The notes beneath the pieces were generated by a model. It was not told the origin of the DNA, did not search any database, and was given only the letters and a program-made list of their open reading frames with translations. This document shows positions 10,557 to 18,959 of a stretch of DNA of 64,000 bases, one piece after another. Every line of letters starts with the position of its first letter. The first letter of the stretch is position 1. A program made the position numbers and the translations under genes. Location of the stretch: assembly GCA_963824595.1 (NCBI GenBank), contig CAWGPY010000002.1, positions 496,001 through 560,000 of the forward strand. Reading direction: 5' to 3'. This DNA comes from Cybelea sp963824595 (GTDB lineage Bacteria; Vulcanimicrobiota; Vulcanimicrobiia; Vulcanimicrobiales; Vulcanimicrobiaceae).

Positions 10557-11201
10557 GTGCTGCCGGTCAATGCGCCACCTGCGTTAGCGCAGGTGGCGCA
10601 ACGCTTTGCCGCGACGAGCCGCGGGATCGTAGCCTTCGCGATGCGCCGCATCTTCGACGCCCGCGCCGGCTTCTCGAGCCGCCACGAAGACCTGGCGTTC
10701 AACGCCGTCTCGAACAACGGCATCGTGGTTAAAGTGCGCGTGACGACGTATACGATCGACGGAAAGCCGGCGAGCGCACAGGCGCGAACGGAGGTCGAGC
10801 GCGGCTGGGAGCATCCCAAGCCCGGCGACGCCTTCGCCGCGCCCTTCGACGCCCGCAATTTCGCGGCGTACGGCTATCGGGCGGCCGGCGCGAGGACCAT
10901 CGCGTTCGCGTCGAGCGTGCCCCACTTCGGTTACGGCGACGGGAGCTTCGTCTACGACGCGGCCCGCAACGTGGTGGCCTACGAGTATCAGCCTAACGCA
11001 ATGCCGCCGCACGCGCGCTCGGGCGACATACGCGACCGCCGGGCCGAGGTGCTGCCCGGTTATTGGGCGGTGACGCAAGAGACGCAAACCTATAAAGGCA
11101 ACGTCGGGCCGTTTCCCGGAACGGGAACGGTCGTTCTACGGTTCTACGGATTCCGCCGTTTCGGCGACCTGCGGAGCGCCGTCGCCAGCTTGTCACGCTG
11201 A
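10557..11201 (+). CDS. Hypothetical protein
   Basis: 214 aa from GTG 10557, 3 bp after the preceding stop, so translational coupling is likely. There is no convincing signal peptide unless the APPALAQVAQRF stretch is the end of one. Beta-rich body with GIVVKVRVTTYTIDGKPA, a Tyr/Gly-rich middle (FGYGDGSFVYDAARNVVAYEY) and a terminal TGTVVLRFYGFRRF strand. No family recognised. The 13-bp perfect hairpin at 10571-10600 lies within its first codons. Confidence 0.6.
   Translation: MLPVNAPPALAQVAQRFAATSRGIVAFAMRRIFDARAGFSSRHEDLAFNAVSNNGIVVKVRVTTYTIDGKPASAQARTEVERGWEHPKPGDAFAAPFDARNFAAYGYRAAGARTIAFASSVPHFGYGDGSFVYDAARNVVAYEYQPNAMPPHARSGDIRDRRAEVLPGYWAVTQETQTYKGNVGPFPGTGTVVLRFYGFRRFGDLRSAVASLSR
10571..10600 (+). 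other. Perfect hairpin at a gene junction
   Basis: TGCGCCACCTGCG, loop TTAG, CGCAGGTGGCGCA: a 13-bp perfect stem starting 17 bp after the stop of the small secreted protein and 14 bp into the next reading frame. No T run follows. It may attenuate or terminate the upstream transcript, or hide the early codons of the next gene. Confidence 0.6.
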
Positions 11202-11215
11202 CGGCGCGGCTGCCG

Positions 11216-12727
11216 CTAGCGCAGCGCCAGGATCGAGACGCTGTAGGGCGGCAGCGTCAGCGGAACGGTCGTGCCGACCGTTCCGAGGCTGCGCTTCGAC
11301 GGACCCACCCAGCGGTTGCGCTTGGACTCGTCGTATTGTGCTTTGCCGTAGACCGTCAGCGTCGCCGCGAAGCTGGACCGCCCCGCGTTCGCGATTTTTG
11401 CGCGAACGGCGATCGGCGACAGCGTGTCGTTGAAGAGCGCGAGCGCGTAGCCGCCGCCGGTGGCCGCGCCGTAGGCGCCGATCTTGCGATGCAGTTCTTT
11501 GGGCACGCTGGCCGTGCGAACGCCGGAGCCCGGCGGGAGCGCACTCGCCATCAGCGCCATCACGCGGCCGGTCGGGAACGGCGTGCCGCCGGGAATCTTC
11601 GGCGTGTCGCCGCAGCCGTCGTACGGATCGGGCAGGCCGTCGGAGAAGAGTGCCTCGGTGCCGAAGTGCTGCCAGCCGTAGAGTTTCTTTGAATAGTCGC
11701 CCTTCTCGTCGCAGCTGCCGTTGGCCAGCCAAAAGCTCGCGAGTGGAACGCCCGCCTCCATCAGCGTGCCGAGCATCCGGCCGACGAAGAGCCCGTTGAC
11801 GATCGAGACGGACTGCTTTCCCTCTTGCGCGGAGTCGTTGTTGTACTCGCCGAGGTAGATGGGCACGCTCGACGCAACGCCGGCGGCGGTCATGTCGCGG
11901 CGCAGTGCGGTGAGATCGTTCGCGAAACGATCCACGGCCGGACCGAGGAGAAATCCGTCGTCGTCGTGCTGGTACTCGGGATAGTAGTGGACCTCGACGA
12001 AATCGAACGGCTGCGCCTCGCGCAGCACGACGCGGTTCCAGGCGCGGTCGTTGGGCGTGTTGACGACGATGCCGAGCTGCGCCTTCGGGTCGGCCGCCTT
12101 CACCGCCGGATAGTAGCCGTTTCGCACGGCGTCGGAGTAGGTGTGCGGATCGTGCGCGTGCGCGTGCAGGTCGTACTCCCACGAGCCGTAGACTTCGTTG
12201 CCGACGGTCCAGTACGCGACGTGCTCGCCGCGGCTCTTCGCGTGCGCGACCCACGCACCGGCCTCGCTGGGATCGCCGCCGCCGTCGCAGCTGCGGTTGC
12301 TGCCGTAGTTCAGCGTAATCGCGACGTCGCTTCCGAGCGGCTTCGCGACGAGGTTCATGTAGTTGTCGAAGCTCGCGCCGGGTCCGACGGATCCCATGTT
12401 GTGGCAGAGCGTTCCCCCGTGCTCCCAATGATACGCGTCGGATTCCGAGCCGCCGGGAAAGCGCAGCAGATGGATGCCGGCCTTCTTGAGCGACGGGTTC
12501 ACGAAGGGCTGGAGAAAGTTGAACCACGTGGGAAGCGAGGCGCCGTACAGATCGGCTCCGACCTGCGGGCCCGACGAGCCCGCGTCGAGCACGACGAGCG
12601 GCGCGCTCGTTGTGCCGCCGGCGAGGGCGGCGGTTTGCGCCGGCGCCGTGGCGGGGATGTTGCGAGTGCCGGCGCAGCCGGCGAGCAGTCCGGCGAGCGC
12701 GAGCGCGAGGATCCGGCGAACGGTCAT
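11216..12727 (-). CDS. GH39/GH51-like glycoside hydrolase lipoprotein
   Basis: 503 aa from ATG 12727 with GGGAGGTG upstream. Lipoprotein signal (lipobox LAGC) at ~20. A clan-A TIM barrel is indicated by IHLLRFPGGSESDAYHWE, the acid/base segment YWTVGNEVYGSWEY and the nucleophile segment VPIYLGEYNN; the end carries a beta-sandwich (TGGGYALALFNDTLSPIAV..) as in alpha-L-arabinofuranosidases. A plant or microbial arabinoside is the probable substrate, but specificity is not readable. The long frame continuing further upstream is the shadow of ftsY. It shares its upstream region with the LexA-box promoter. Confidence 0.8.
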   Translation of the reverse strand: MTVRRILALALAGLLAGCAGTRNIPATAPAQTAALAGGTTSAPLVVLDAGSSGPQVGADLYGASLPTWFNFLQPFVNPSLKKAGIHLLRFPGGSESDAYHWEHGGTLCHNMGSVGPGASFDNYMNLVAKPLGSDVAITLNYGSNRSCDGGGDPSEAGAWVAHAKSRGEHVAYWTVGNEVYGSWEYDLHAHAHDPHTYSDAVRNGYYPAVKAADPKAQLGIVVNTPNDRAWNRVVLREAQPFDFVEVHYYPEYQHDDDGFLLGPAVDRFANDLTALRRDMTAAGVASSVPIYLGEYNNDSAQEGKQSVSIVNGLFVGRMLGTLMEAGVPLASFWLANGSCDEKGDYSKKLYGWQHFGTEALFSDGLPDPYDGCGDTPKIPGGTPFPTGRVMALMASALPPGSGVRTASVPKELHRKIGAYGAATGGGYALALFNDTLSPIAVRAKIANAGRSSFAATLTVYGKAQYDESKRNRWVGPSKRSLGTVGTTVPLTLPPYSVSILALR

Positions 12728-12761
12728 GAGCACCTCCCGATGCCGAGTATAGCGCAACACG

Positions 12762-12790
12762 TTGACGAACATACGTTCGCATGATAGCAT
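12762..12790 (+). promoter_or_regulatory. Sigma-70 promoter with LexA (SOS) box for ftsY-recA-recX
   Basis: -35 TTGACG (12762-12767), 17-bp spacer, -10 TAGCAT (12785-12790). The spacer holds CGAACATACGTTCG at 12766-12779, a perfect 5-4-5 palindrome matching the LexA box of Gram-positive bacteria and Actinobacteria (CGAAC-N4-GTTCG). A repressor bound there would block RNA polymerase. An AGGAAGGGGG ribosome site follows at about 12803-12811. Confidence 0.85.
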
Positions 12791-12821
12791 CGATACCAAT
12801 GCAGGAAGGGGGCCCCGCGCG

Positions 12822-13757
12822 GTGAGCTGGCTTTCGCGTTTGCGCTCCTCGCTGGGCCGGGCTCGAGAGAGCTTCTCCGCCGTCACGCGGCTGGGCCGGC
12901 CCGAGCGTCCGCTGACCCCTGAGTTTTGGGACGAGCTCGAGGAGACGCTGATCCTCGCCGACTTCGGCGTGCCGGCGACGCAGAAGATCATTACGGGCCT
13001 CCAGACCGTCGCGAAGCAAGAAGAGTGGAAGACCGCCGATCGGCCCATCGCGCGCTTCCGGAAGGACGTCGAGCGCTTCCTCACACTTCCCGGCGAGGCG
13101 CTGCGGCTCGGCCGCAAGCCCGCGGTGATGCTGATCGTCGGCGTCAACGGCAGCGGCAAGACCACGACGATCGGCAAGCTCGCGGTGCGCCTTCAGAAGG
13201 AAAAGCGGCGCGTGATGCTCGTCGCGGCCGACACGTTTCGCGCCGCCGCCGCCGAGCAACTGACGGTGTGGGCGGAGCGCAGCGGCAGCGACGTGGTGCG
13301 CGGCGCCGAGGGCGCGGATCCGGCGTCGGTCGTCTTCGACGGACTGCGCGCGGCGAAGGCGCGCGGCAGCGACGTCGTGCTGGTGGATACGGCCGGGCGC
13401 CTGCAGACGAAGACCAACCTGATGGAAGAGCTGAAGAAGATGCGGCGCGTGATCGAGCGCGAGCTCGGCGAGGCGCCGGCGGAGACGCTGCTGGTAGTTG
13501 ACGGCACCAACGGGCAGAACGCGATCTCGCAGGCCACGCTCTTCAACGCGGCCACCGAGCTGACCGGAATCGTGATCACCAAGCTCGACTCCACCGCGAA
13601 GGGCGGCGTGCTGGTGGCTATCGTGGACGCGCTGGAGGTGCCGATCAAGTTCGTCGGCCTCGGCGAGGCGCCGGACGACCTGCGCCCCTTCGTCGCCAGC
13701 GAGTTCATCGACGCCCTCTTTGAAGATAAATGCCAGACACTTGGCACTCCCGCGTGA
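12822..13757 (+). CDS. ftsY: Signal recognition particle receptor FtsY
   Basis: 311-aa SRP GTPase that docks ribosome-nascent chain complexes at the membrane. The short helical N domain (LSRLRSSLGRARESFSAV) is followed by G1 GVNGSGKTTTIGKLA, ADTFRAAAAEQL, G3 DTAGR, and TKLDSTAKGG. It lacks the long acidic A domain of E. coli FtsY. GTG 12822 fits the AGGAAGG site; the frame is open further upstream but would place the promoter inside the gene. It is the first gene after a LexA-box promoter and is 37 bp from recA, so it is probably co-expressed with SOS recombination genes. Confidence 0.95.
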   Translation: MSWLSRLRSSLGRARESFSAVTRLGRPERPLTPEFWDELEETLILADFGVPATQKIITGLQTVAKQEEWKTADRPIARFRKDVERFLTLPGEALRLGRKPAVMLIVGVNGSGKTTTIGKLAVRLQKEKRRVMLVAADTFRAAAAEQLTVWAERSGSDVVRGAEGADPASVVFDGLRAAKARGSDVVLVDTAGRLQTKTNLMEELKKMRRVIERELGEAPAETLLVVDGTNGQNAISQATLFNAATELTGIVITKLDSTAKGGVLVAIVDALEVPIKFVGLGEAPDDLRPFVASEFIDALFEDKCQTLGTPA

Positions 13758-13794
13758 GAACGTGATGGAAGACACCGTAAAGAAAGGAACCAAG

Positions 13795-14832
13795 ATGGCA
13801 TCAGACGACGAACGGCAACTCGCTTTGAACAACGCCCTCGCGCAGATCGAGCGGCAGTTCGGCAAAGGCTCGATCATGCGCATGGGCGACTTCCAGGAGC
13901 GGATGGCGTTCGATATCATACCGAGCGGGTCGATCGCGCTCGATCTGGCGCTCGGGGTGGGCGGATTTCCGCGCGGTCGCATCGTCGAGATCTACGGCCC
14001 CGAGGCGAGCGGCAAGACGACGCTGGCGCTGCACGCCATCGCCGAGGCGCAGAAGACCGGCGGAACGGCCGCCTTCGTTGACGTGGAACACGCGCTCGAT
14101 CCGAACTACGCCGCGGCGCTCGGCGTCGATCTCGACAACCTGCTGGTCTCCCAGCCCGACACCGGCGAGCAGGCGCTCGAAATCGCCGAGATGCTGACCC
14201 GCAGCAACGCGGTTGACGTCGTCGTGGTCGACTCCGTCGCGGCCCTGGTCACCCGCGCCGAGCTGGAAGGCGACATGGGCGACGCGCACGTCGGATTGCA
14301 GGCGCGCCTGATGTCGCAGGCGCTGCGCAAGCTGACCGCGGCGATCTCGCGCAGCAAGACGGTGATGATCTTCATCAACCAGCTTCGCGAGAAGGTCGGC
14401 GTGATGTTCGGCAATCCCGAGACGACCTCGGGCGGCCGCGCATTAAAATTCTACGCCTCGGTGCGCCTCGACGTGCGCAAGCTCGAACAGATCAAGGTGG
14501 GGCAAGACGTGGTCGGGACCCGGACGCGCGTCAAGGTCGTCAAAAACAAAGTCGCGCCGCCGTTCCGTCAGGCCGAGTTCGACATCACCTACGGCCACGG
14601 CATCTCGAAGATGGGATCCATCCTCGACGTCGCGCTCGATCAGAACATCGTGGGCAAGAGCGGCTCGTGGTACACCTACGGCGAGCAGCGCATCGGCCAG
14701 GGCCGCGAGAACGCCAAGGCGTTCCTCGAGGAGCACACCGATCTGGCCACCGAGATCGAAAGCAAGATTCGCGAGGCGCTGAGCAAGGTCGCGTCAACCA
14801 ACGGCAAGGCACCGGCGGCAGTCGCCGACTAA
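13795..14832 (+). CDS. recA: Recombinase A
   Basis: 345 aa, standard RecA length. It binds single-stranded DNA, drives strand exchange and triggers LexA self-cleavage. The Walker A motif is GPEASGKTT; Walker B is VVVVDSVAALV; loop 2 is GVMFGNPETTSGG; the start GKGSIMRMG is characteristic. ATG 13795 has AAAGGAA seven bases upstream and gives the family N-terminus; in-frame ATGs at 13720 and 13765 would add residues unlike RecA. It follows ftsY under the same SOS promoter and precedes recX by 7 bp. Confidence 0.98.
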   Translation: MASDDERQLALNNALAQIERQFGKGSIMRMGDFQERMAFDIIPSGSIALDLALGVGGFPRGRIVEIYGPEASGKTTLALHAIAEAQKTGGTAAFVDVEHALDPNYAAALGVDLDNLLVSQPDTGEQALEIAEMLTRSNAVDVVVVDSVAALVTRAELEGDMGDAHVGLQARLMSQALRKLTAAISRSKTVMIFINQLREKVGVMFGNPETTSGGRALKFYASVRLDVRKLEQIKVGQDVVGTRTRVKVVKNKVAPPFRQAEFDITYGHGISKMGSILDVALDQNIVGKSGSWYTYGEQRIGQGRENAKAFLEEHTDLATEIESKIREALSKVASTNGKAPAAVAD

Positions 14833-14839
14833 TGTTGTC

Positions 14840-15322
14840 GTGGCGTCGCCATATGCTTCCGCCCTAGCGTTCCTGGCGCGGCAACGGTGCACCGAGGCGC
14901 GGCTTTGGCAGCACCTGGAGCGCAAGGGCTTCGACGACGACGCGACGCGTGAGGCGGTCGAGCGATGTAAGCGCGAGGGATTCCTCGACGATCGCCTCTA
15001 CGCGCGGCTCTACGTCGAGGGACGGCGCAAAGCCGTCGGCAACGGACGCCTCGTCGGCGAGCTGGTGCGCAAAGGGATCGAAGGCGACGCGGCACACGAA
15101 GCCGTCGCGTCGCTCGAGCGCGACGAGGGCTCGCGCTGCGCGGTCGCCTTCGAGCGGCTGCTGGACAAACACCCGTCGCTCAGCTATCCCTCGGCCGCGC
15201 GGCGATTGGAACGGCTCGGATTCCCGGCGCCGGTCATCTATCGCATCCTGCGCGAGCACGCGGCACGGTTTGGTCCGCTGGCTCAAGAGAATGAGGAAGA
15301 GGCGGACAGCGCCGCCGGATGA
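14840..15322 (+). CDS. recX: Regulatory protein RecX
   Basis: 160 aa from GTG 14840, 7 bp after recA. RecX binds RecA filaments and limits their extension. The three-helix RecX repeats are visible as FLARQRCTEARLWQHLERKGFDDDATREAVERCKREGFLDD, and again around YPSAARRLERLGFPAPVIYRIL. The order recA-recX is common, and the tight spacing shows co-transcription. Confidence 0.93.
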   Translation: MASPYASALAFLARQRCTEARLWQHLERKGFDDDATREAVERCKREGFLDDRLYARLYVEGRRKAVGNGRLVGELVRKGIEGDAAHEAVASLERDEGSRCAVAFERLLDKHPSLSYPSAARRLERLGFPAPVIYRILREHAARFGPLAQENEEEADSAAG

Positions 15323-15331
15323 AGCGCGTTA

Positions 15332-15752
15332 CTATCCCGGGGTGAACCTCAAGCCCGCAATCTTTCCCGTGCCGTCGAGTCCCAAGAATTCGTTCACGGT
15401 CATCGCTTTGAAGACGAGCACGAAGTGGTAGATCGTGACGCCCGCGGCGGTTTGAGACCCCGCAAATGAGACGCTCGTCGGATCGCCGAGCGGACCGAGC
15501 TGCGCGGCCACTTGTTGCACGAGCGCCGGAGTGAGTGCGGCGCTCATCTCGCTGGTAAGCTGCGAGCGATCGACGTTGGCGGTCTGAATACGATGGAGCC
15601 AGTCCTTGGCCATTGCGGTCACCTTCGGGTCAAGCTGGGCCGCCGTGGGCGACGCCGCGTTTGACGACGCCGGCGCCGTTTGAGCATAGCCCTGGTGCCG
15701 GCAAGAGAAGGAGCGATAACAGGAGCGAGCCGCTGAAAATGCGTCGTAGCAC
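15332..15752 (-). pseudogene. Frameshifted small secreted protein
   Basis: Translation should start at GTG 15752: AGGAGG lies at 15761-15766 with 8-bp spacing and the codons give a signal peptide (MLRRIFSGSLLLSLLLLPAP). That frame stops after ~40 codons. The body (WLHRIQTANVDRSQLT..VSFAGSQTAAGVTIYHFVLVF) is in the neighbouring frame. Removing one base of the CCC run at 15690-15692 joins them as ..LPAPGYAQTAPASS.., a natural signal cleavage site. So there is one extra base: real decay, slippage or sequencing error. The body resembles small exported DUF3887-like domains; weak. Confidence 0.75.
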
Positions 15753-15788
15753 GGTGTTTACCTCCTGGTGGGGTCGCGAACGGTTGGC

Positions 15789-16514
15789 TTACGGGTTGAC
15801 TTTGTTTGCCATCGAGTCGGTAGCGAGGGTGAGCGTCGTCTGATAGGTCGTCTTCGAGATGCCGATCAGGCCGCTGTGCTGCTCCTCGGTTGTATACTCA
15901 TCAATTGAGATCGGCAGCTGACGATTGGCGGCGTATTCGAGTTTCGTCTGGCTATCCACGGTGATCGAGCCGTTCGACGTGTCTTCAACGTGCCGCGTTT
16001 CGTCGATCTTCAGGAGCCCGTTCACGTCGCTCGCGACCGTGTAGTCCGCGGTGACCTTCGTGTTGCCTTTGCTTTGCGCGAGCGACCAGTGCTGTTTGGG
16101 GTCGAGCAAGTTCGGATCGAAGAAGTTCGCGCCGAGGAAGCGCAGGAGCGTGTACTCCTCGCCGTTGACCTGTTTGCCAGGATCGCACACGACGGTCGTG
16201 TTACCGTAGACCGCGCAGGTGGCAGCCGGGGCGCGGCGCGACGACGTTCCCTGCTCGCTAACGACGAGCACCAATCCGCGATCGGAAGCTTCGCGCAGCA
16301 CGTCCACGGTCATCGTGCCGTGATCGTCGAGCTTCGTGCTGTACGACCGGTTCCCCGTCGAGCCGGCCTCGCTGGTAACCGTGCCGTTCTGATATGCCTC
16401 GTACGTGAACGAGTAGACGAGGTGCCGTAGCGGCGGTGCGTCAGCGCGGGCAACGGCGGCGGTGAAACCGGCGGTCAGGATCAACGCGGCCAACGCGGAG
16501 GAAAGGCTACGCAT
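15789..16514 (-). CDS. Secreted hypothetical protein
   Basis: 241 aa from ATG 16514; a second ATG at 16538 would add eight residues. Signal peptide MRSLSSALAALILTAGFTAAVARA. The mature protein is beta-rich, with a YSFTYEAYQNGTVTSEAGSTG start, one Cys pair (ATCAVYGNTTVVCDPG) and a KLEYAANRQLPISIDEYTT segment like periplasmic beta-barrel-like or lipid-binding folds. No family recognised. It lies upstream of the frameshifted gene on the same strand, 36 bp away. Confidence 0.7.
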   Translation of the reverse strand: MRSLSSALAALILTAGFTAAVARADAPPLRHLVYSFTYEAYQNGTVTSEAGSTGNRSYSTKLDDHGTMTVDVLREASDRGLVLVVSEQGTSSRRAPAATCAVYGNTTVVCDPGKQVNGEEYTLLRFLGANFFDPNLLDPKQHWSLAQSKGNTKVTADYTVASDVNGLLKIDETRHVEDTSNGSITVDSQTKLEYAANRQLPISIDEYTTEEQHSGLIGISKTTYQTTLTLATDSMANKVNP

Positions 16515-16773
16515 AGCGTTATGGCGTCGTAGATTCATAGCCGGCCGGAGCGTTGCCTGCTCCGCTAGCGGCGCCACGCCCCGGTGGAGCATGGCCGTGC
16601 GCTTTCGTGCACCGGTAGCGTGGCCGTACCTGATGGCGTTGCTGCTCGCGCGGCGTGCGAGGGACGCCAACCCGGCATCGTGCCGGCGGCCCAAAGCATC
16701 GCCGTGCGCGCGGGGCCTACAACCCACGGCGTCCCGATGAGCGGCGGCAGCCTTCCGGGCATCGTCCTCATCG

Positions 16774-16899
16774 GAGAACTTCGCTAACAAGATCGGGCGG
16801 ATCAACACGAAGACGCACGCGATTCACGAGTATGCTTTGCCGGGCACTACCCGCGCAGATGGCATCTCACGCGGAACTGACGACGAGCTACGGTTCACC
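16774..16899 (+). pseudogene. Decayed Vgb-like beta-propeller fragment
   Basis: Forty-two codons reading ENFANKIGRINTKTHAIHEY, then ALPGTTRADGIS and GTDDELRFT match one blade of streptogramin-lyase-like propellers (NKIGRI..EY.LP....GI..G.D..LWFT). No start or further blades remain in frame. It is the only recognisable content in the otherwise gene-free 16515-16951 interval, which lies between a minus-strand secreted protein and a propeller lipoprotein. Confidence 0.6.
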
Positions 16900-16951
16900 G
16901 TTCGCCGTCGGCGACGCAGGACCGTACGCGACCCGAGTGAACGGTACGCTC

Positions 16952-17911
16952 ATGCACCGCGATCGTTTCGTTGCCCTGCGGGCCGGCGCGCTGTGCGCAG
17001 CCGTCCTCTTTACGGCCGGGTGCTCCGGCGGATCGGTTCCCGTAGCATTTCAAACAGCAGGTAGCGCGGACGCGCGGCTGCTTTCCGGGGGTGTAAGCTG
17101 GCTCTCGCCTGCGGCAAAGAAGTGCAAGCGCCGGCTCTACGTGTCGAGCTATAAACTCGACTACGTGGCCATCTACTGCACGAAGGGCCACAACCAGGCG
17201 CCGATCGGAAAGATCACCGACGGCATCCGCACGCCGGAAGGTGCAAGTGTGGACGGCAAGGGCAACCTCTACGTGACGAACACGAGCGCCAATACGGTGA
17301 CGGAATACGCGCGCGGGAGCATCACGCGGAGTTTCACCTACTCGTCCGGGCTGACGAACCCCGCGGGCGTGGCGGTCGATCGCAATCAGAACGTCTACGT
17401 GACGAGCCTGAGCCCGGCCTCGATCGAGGTCTTTCCGCAAGCGAGCAACTCCCCGAGCCGTAAGATCACCAACATTCCGTACCCCATCGACGTCGCACTC
17501 GATACCGCCGGCGACGCCTACGTGACGTCGTACACCGCGGACTTCAAGAGCGGCGAGATCGTCGAATATTCGCCCGGCAGCTCGCAGGGAAAGAACCTAG
17601 GCATCGTCACCGAGATTCCGGGCGGCATCGCCTTGGATACGGCCGGCGACATCGTTACGTCGGATCAGCGGCTGCCCGGCGTGCTCGTCTTTCCACCGAA
17701 CCAGACGTCGCCATCGAAGACGTTTGCCCAAAACACGCTCGACCCCGATCCGGTTCGCTTCGATCGCGCGGAACGCCACGTTTATGTGGGCGACGCCATC
17801 GGCAACGCGGTCTACGTCTACGCGTATCCGGGCGGCACGCTCGTCGACACGATCACCGACGGCGTCGACGGTCCCAACGGTCTCGCACTCGATCCGGCAG
17901 CGCGGTTGTAG
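16952..17911 (+). CDS. Lipoprotein beta-propeller (NHL/SMP-30-like)
   Basis: 319 aa from ATG 16952; lipobox FTAGC. About six repeats of the type GxxxDxxGNLYVTN (for example VDGKGNLYVTNTSANTVTEY and VDRNQNVYVTSLSP) form a propeller. Such proteins are exported and mostly of unknown ligand; the ITDGI..PEGASVD pattern also occurs in its neighbour at 17935, so the pair are tandem paralogues. The 5' side holds the decayed propeller fragment. An in-frame GTG lies 15 bp upstream of the chosen start. Confidence 0.82.
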   Translation: MHRDRFVALRAGALCAAVLFTAGCSGGSVPVAFQTAGSADARLLSGGVSWLSPAAKKCKRRLYVSSYKLDYVAIYCTKGHNQAPIGKITDGIRTPEGASVDGKGNLYVTNTSANTVTEYARGSITRSFTYSSGLTNPAGVAVDRNQNVYVTSLSPASIEVFPQASNSPSRKITNIPYPIDVALDTAGDAYVTSYTADFKSGEIVEYSPGSSQGKNLGIVTEIPGGIALDTAGDIVTSDQRLPGVLVFPPNQTSPSKTFAQNTLDPDPVRFDRAERHVYVGDAIGNAVYVYAYPGGTLVDTITDGVDGPNGLALDPAARL

Positions 17912-17934
17912 CGCAGCGATAAGGAGAAACGGTC

Positions 17935-18942
17935 ATGAACGACATGGGCGATATCGGTCGGAATCTGATGGCTGCGTCGCTCGCGCTCTGCGCGGGATGC
18001 GCTGCGAGCCAGGGGACGCAGAGCGGAGGCACCGTTCCACTGCCGGCCGGCGGAGTGGAACGCGCGGCGCGCGTCCACGCCCCGCTCGGCGCGCCGCAGC
18101 CGGCTCATCGCGCCGGCGGCTGGCTGTCGCCGGCAGCGAAATCGGCGAAGCATCTGATCTACGTTTCGGATTTCACCAAGAACGTCGTTCAGATCTACCC
18201 GACGACCGGGTCGAACCCGAGTCCGATCGGGGCGATCACGGACGGAATCAGCGGGCCGCAGGGCAGCTTCGTCGACCGCCACGGCAATTTGTTCGTGTCG
18301 AACGCATCGAACGACACCGTCACGATGTATCCGCACGGCAGCACGACGTGGACCTTGCAGTACACCGGGTTCGCCTATCCGACGAACGTGACGGTCGGAC
18401 GCAACGGAATGGTCTACGTCGCGGACTTGGTCGGCCAAAAGGTCGTCGAGTTCCCGCGGGGCAAGACCCGCTCGAAGCTGACCGTCAACGTTACGTATCC
18501 GCAGGGCGTCGCGCTCGATCCTCACAACGACCTCTACGTTGCGTACAACACCGGGTCCCACGGCGGCGGCCCCGGCGACGTGAACGAGTACGCACCGGGG
18601 AAGACGAAGGGACGGAGTCTCGGGCTGCCGATCGTGTGGTCGGCGGGCGACGCCATCGACGGGAGCGGCGACGTCGTCGTCGCCGACCAGGGCTCCGGCA
18701 ACGGGGATGCCGCGGTCTACGTGTTTCCGCCCGGCTCGACGCAATCGTCGCAGACGATCAATCAGGGCATCGAGGATCCGTTCCGGATCGCGTTCGACAA
18801 ACCGTTCAAGCATCTGTACGTCGCCGATCCCGAGGTCAACGCGCTCCTCGTTTACGGTTATCCGTCCGGCACGCTGCTCAAGTCCATAACCAACGGATTG
18901 AGCTCGGTCTACGGCGTCGCGGTTTATCCGGAGGGCAACTAG
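17935..18942 (+). CDS. Lipoprotein beta-propeller, paralogue of the preceding gene
   Basis: 335 aa from ATG 17935 with AAGGAG upstream. Lipobox ALCAGC at ~22. It shares WLSPAAKSAKHLIYVSDF, AITDGISGPQGSFVD and terminal ITNGLSSVYGVAVYP with the gene at 16952. Repeats of VDRHGNLFVSN / VGRNGMVYVAD type make about six blades. Probably in one transcript with its paralogue (23 bp apart). No catalytic residues stand out, so a binding role is as likely as an enzymatic one. Confidence 0.82.
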   Translation: MNDMGDIGRNLMAASLALCAGCAASQGTQSGGTVPLPAGGVERAARVHAPLGAPQPAHRAGGWLSPAAKSAKHLIYVSDFTKNVVQIYPTTGSNPSPIGAITDGISGPQGSFVDRHGNLFVSNASNDTVTMYPHGSTTWTLQYTGFAYPTNVTVGRNGMVYVADLVGQKVVEFPRGKTRSKLTVNVTYPQGVALDPHNDLYVAYNTGSHGGGPGDVNEYAPGKTKGRSLGLPIVWSAGDAIDGSGDVVVADQGSGNGDAAVYVFPPGSTQSSQTINQGIEDPFRIAFDKPFKHLYVADPEVNALLVYGYPSGTLLKSITNGLSSVYGVAVYPEGN

Positions 18943-18959
18943 CGACCGCGCGTGGCCCG

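Noticed and set aside
11193..13982. 929-aa minus-strand ORF covering ftsY
   Set aside because: Frame shadow of ftsY and the hydrolase; the real minus gene starts at 12727 in another frame.
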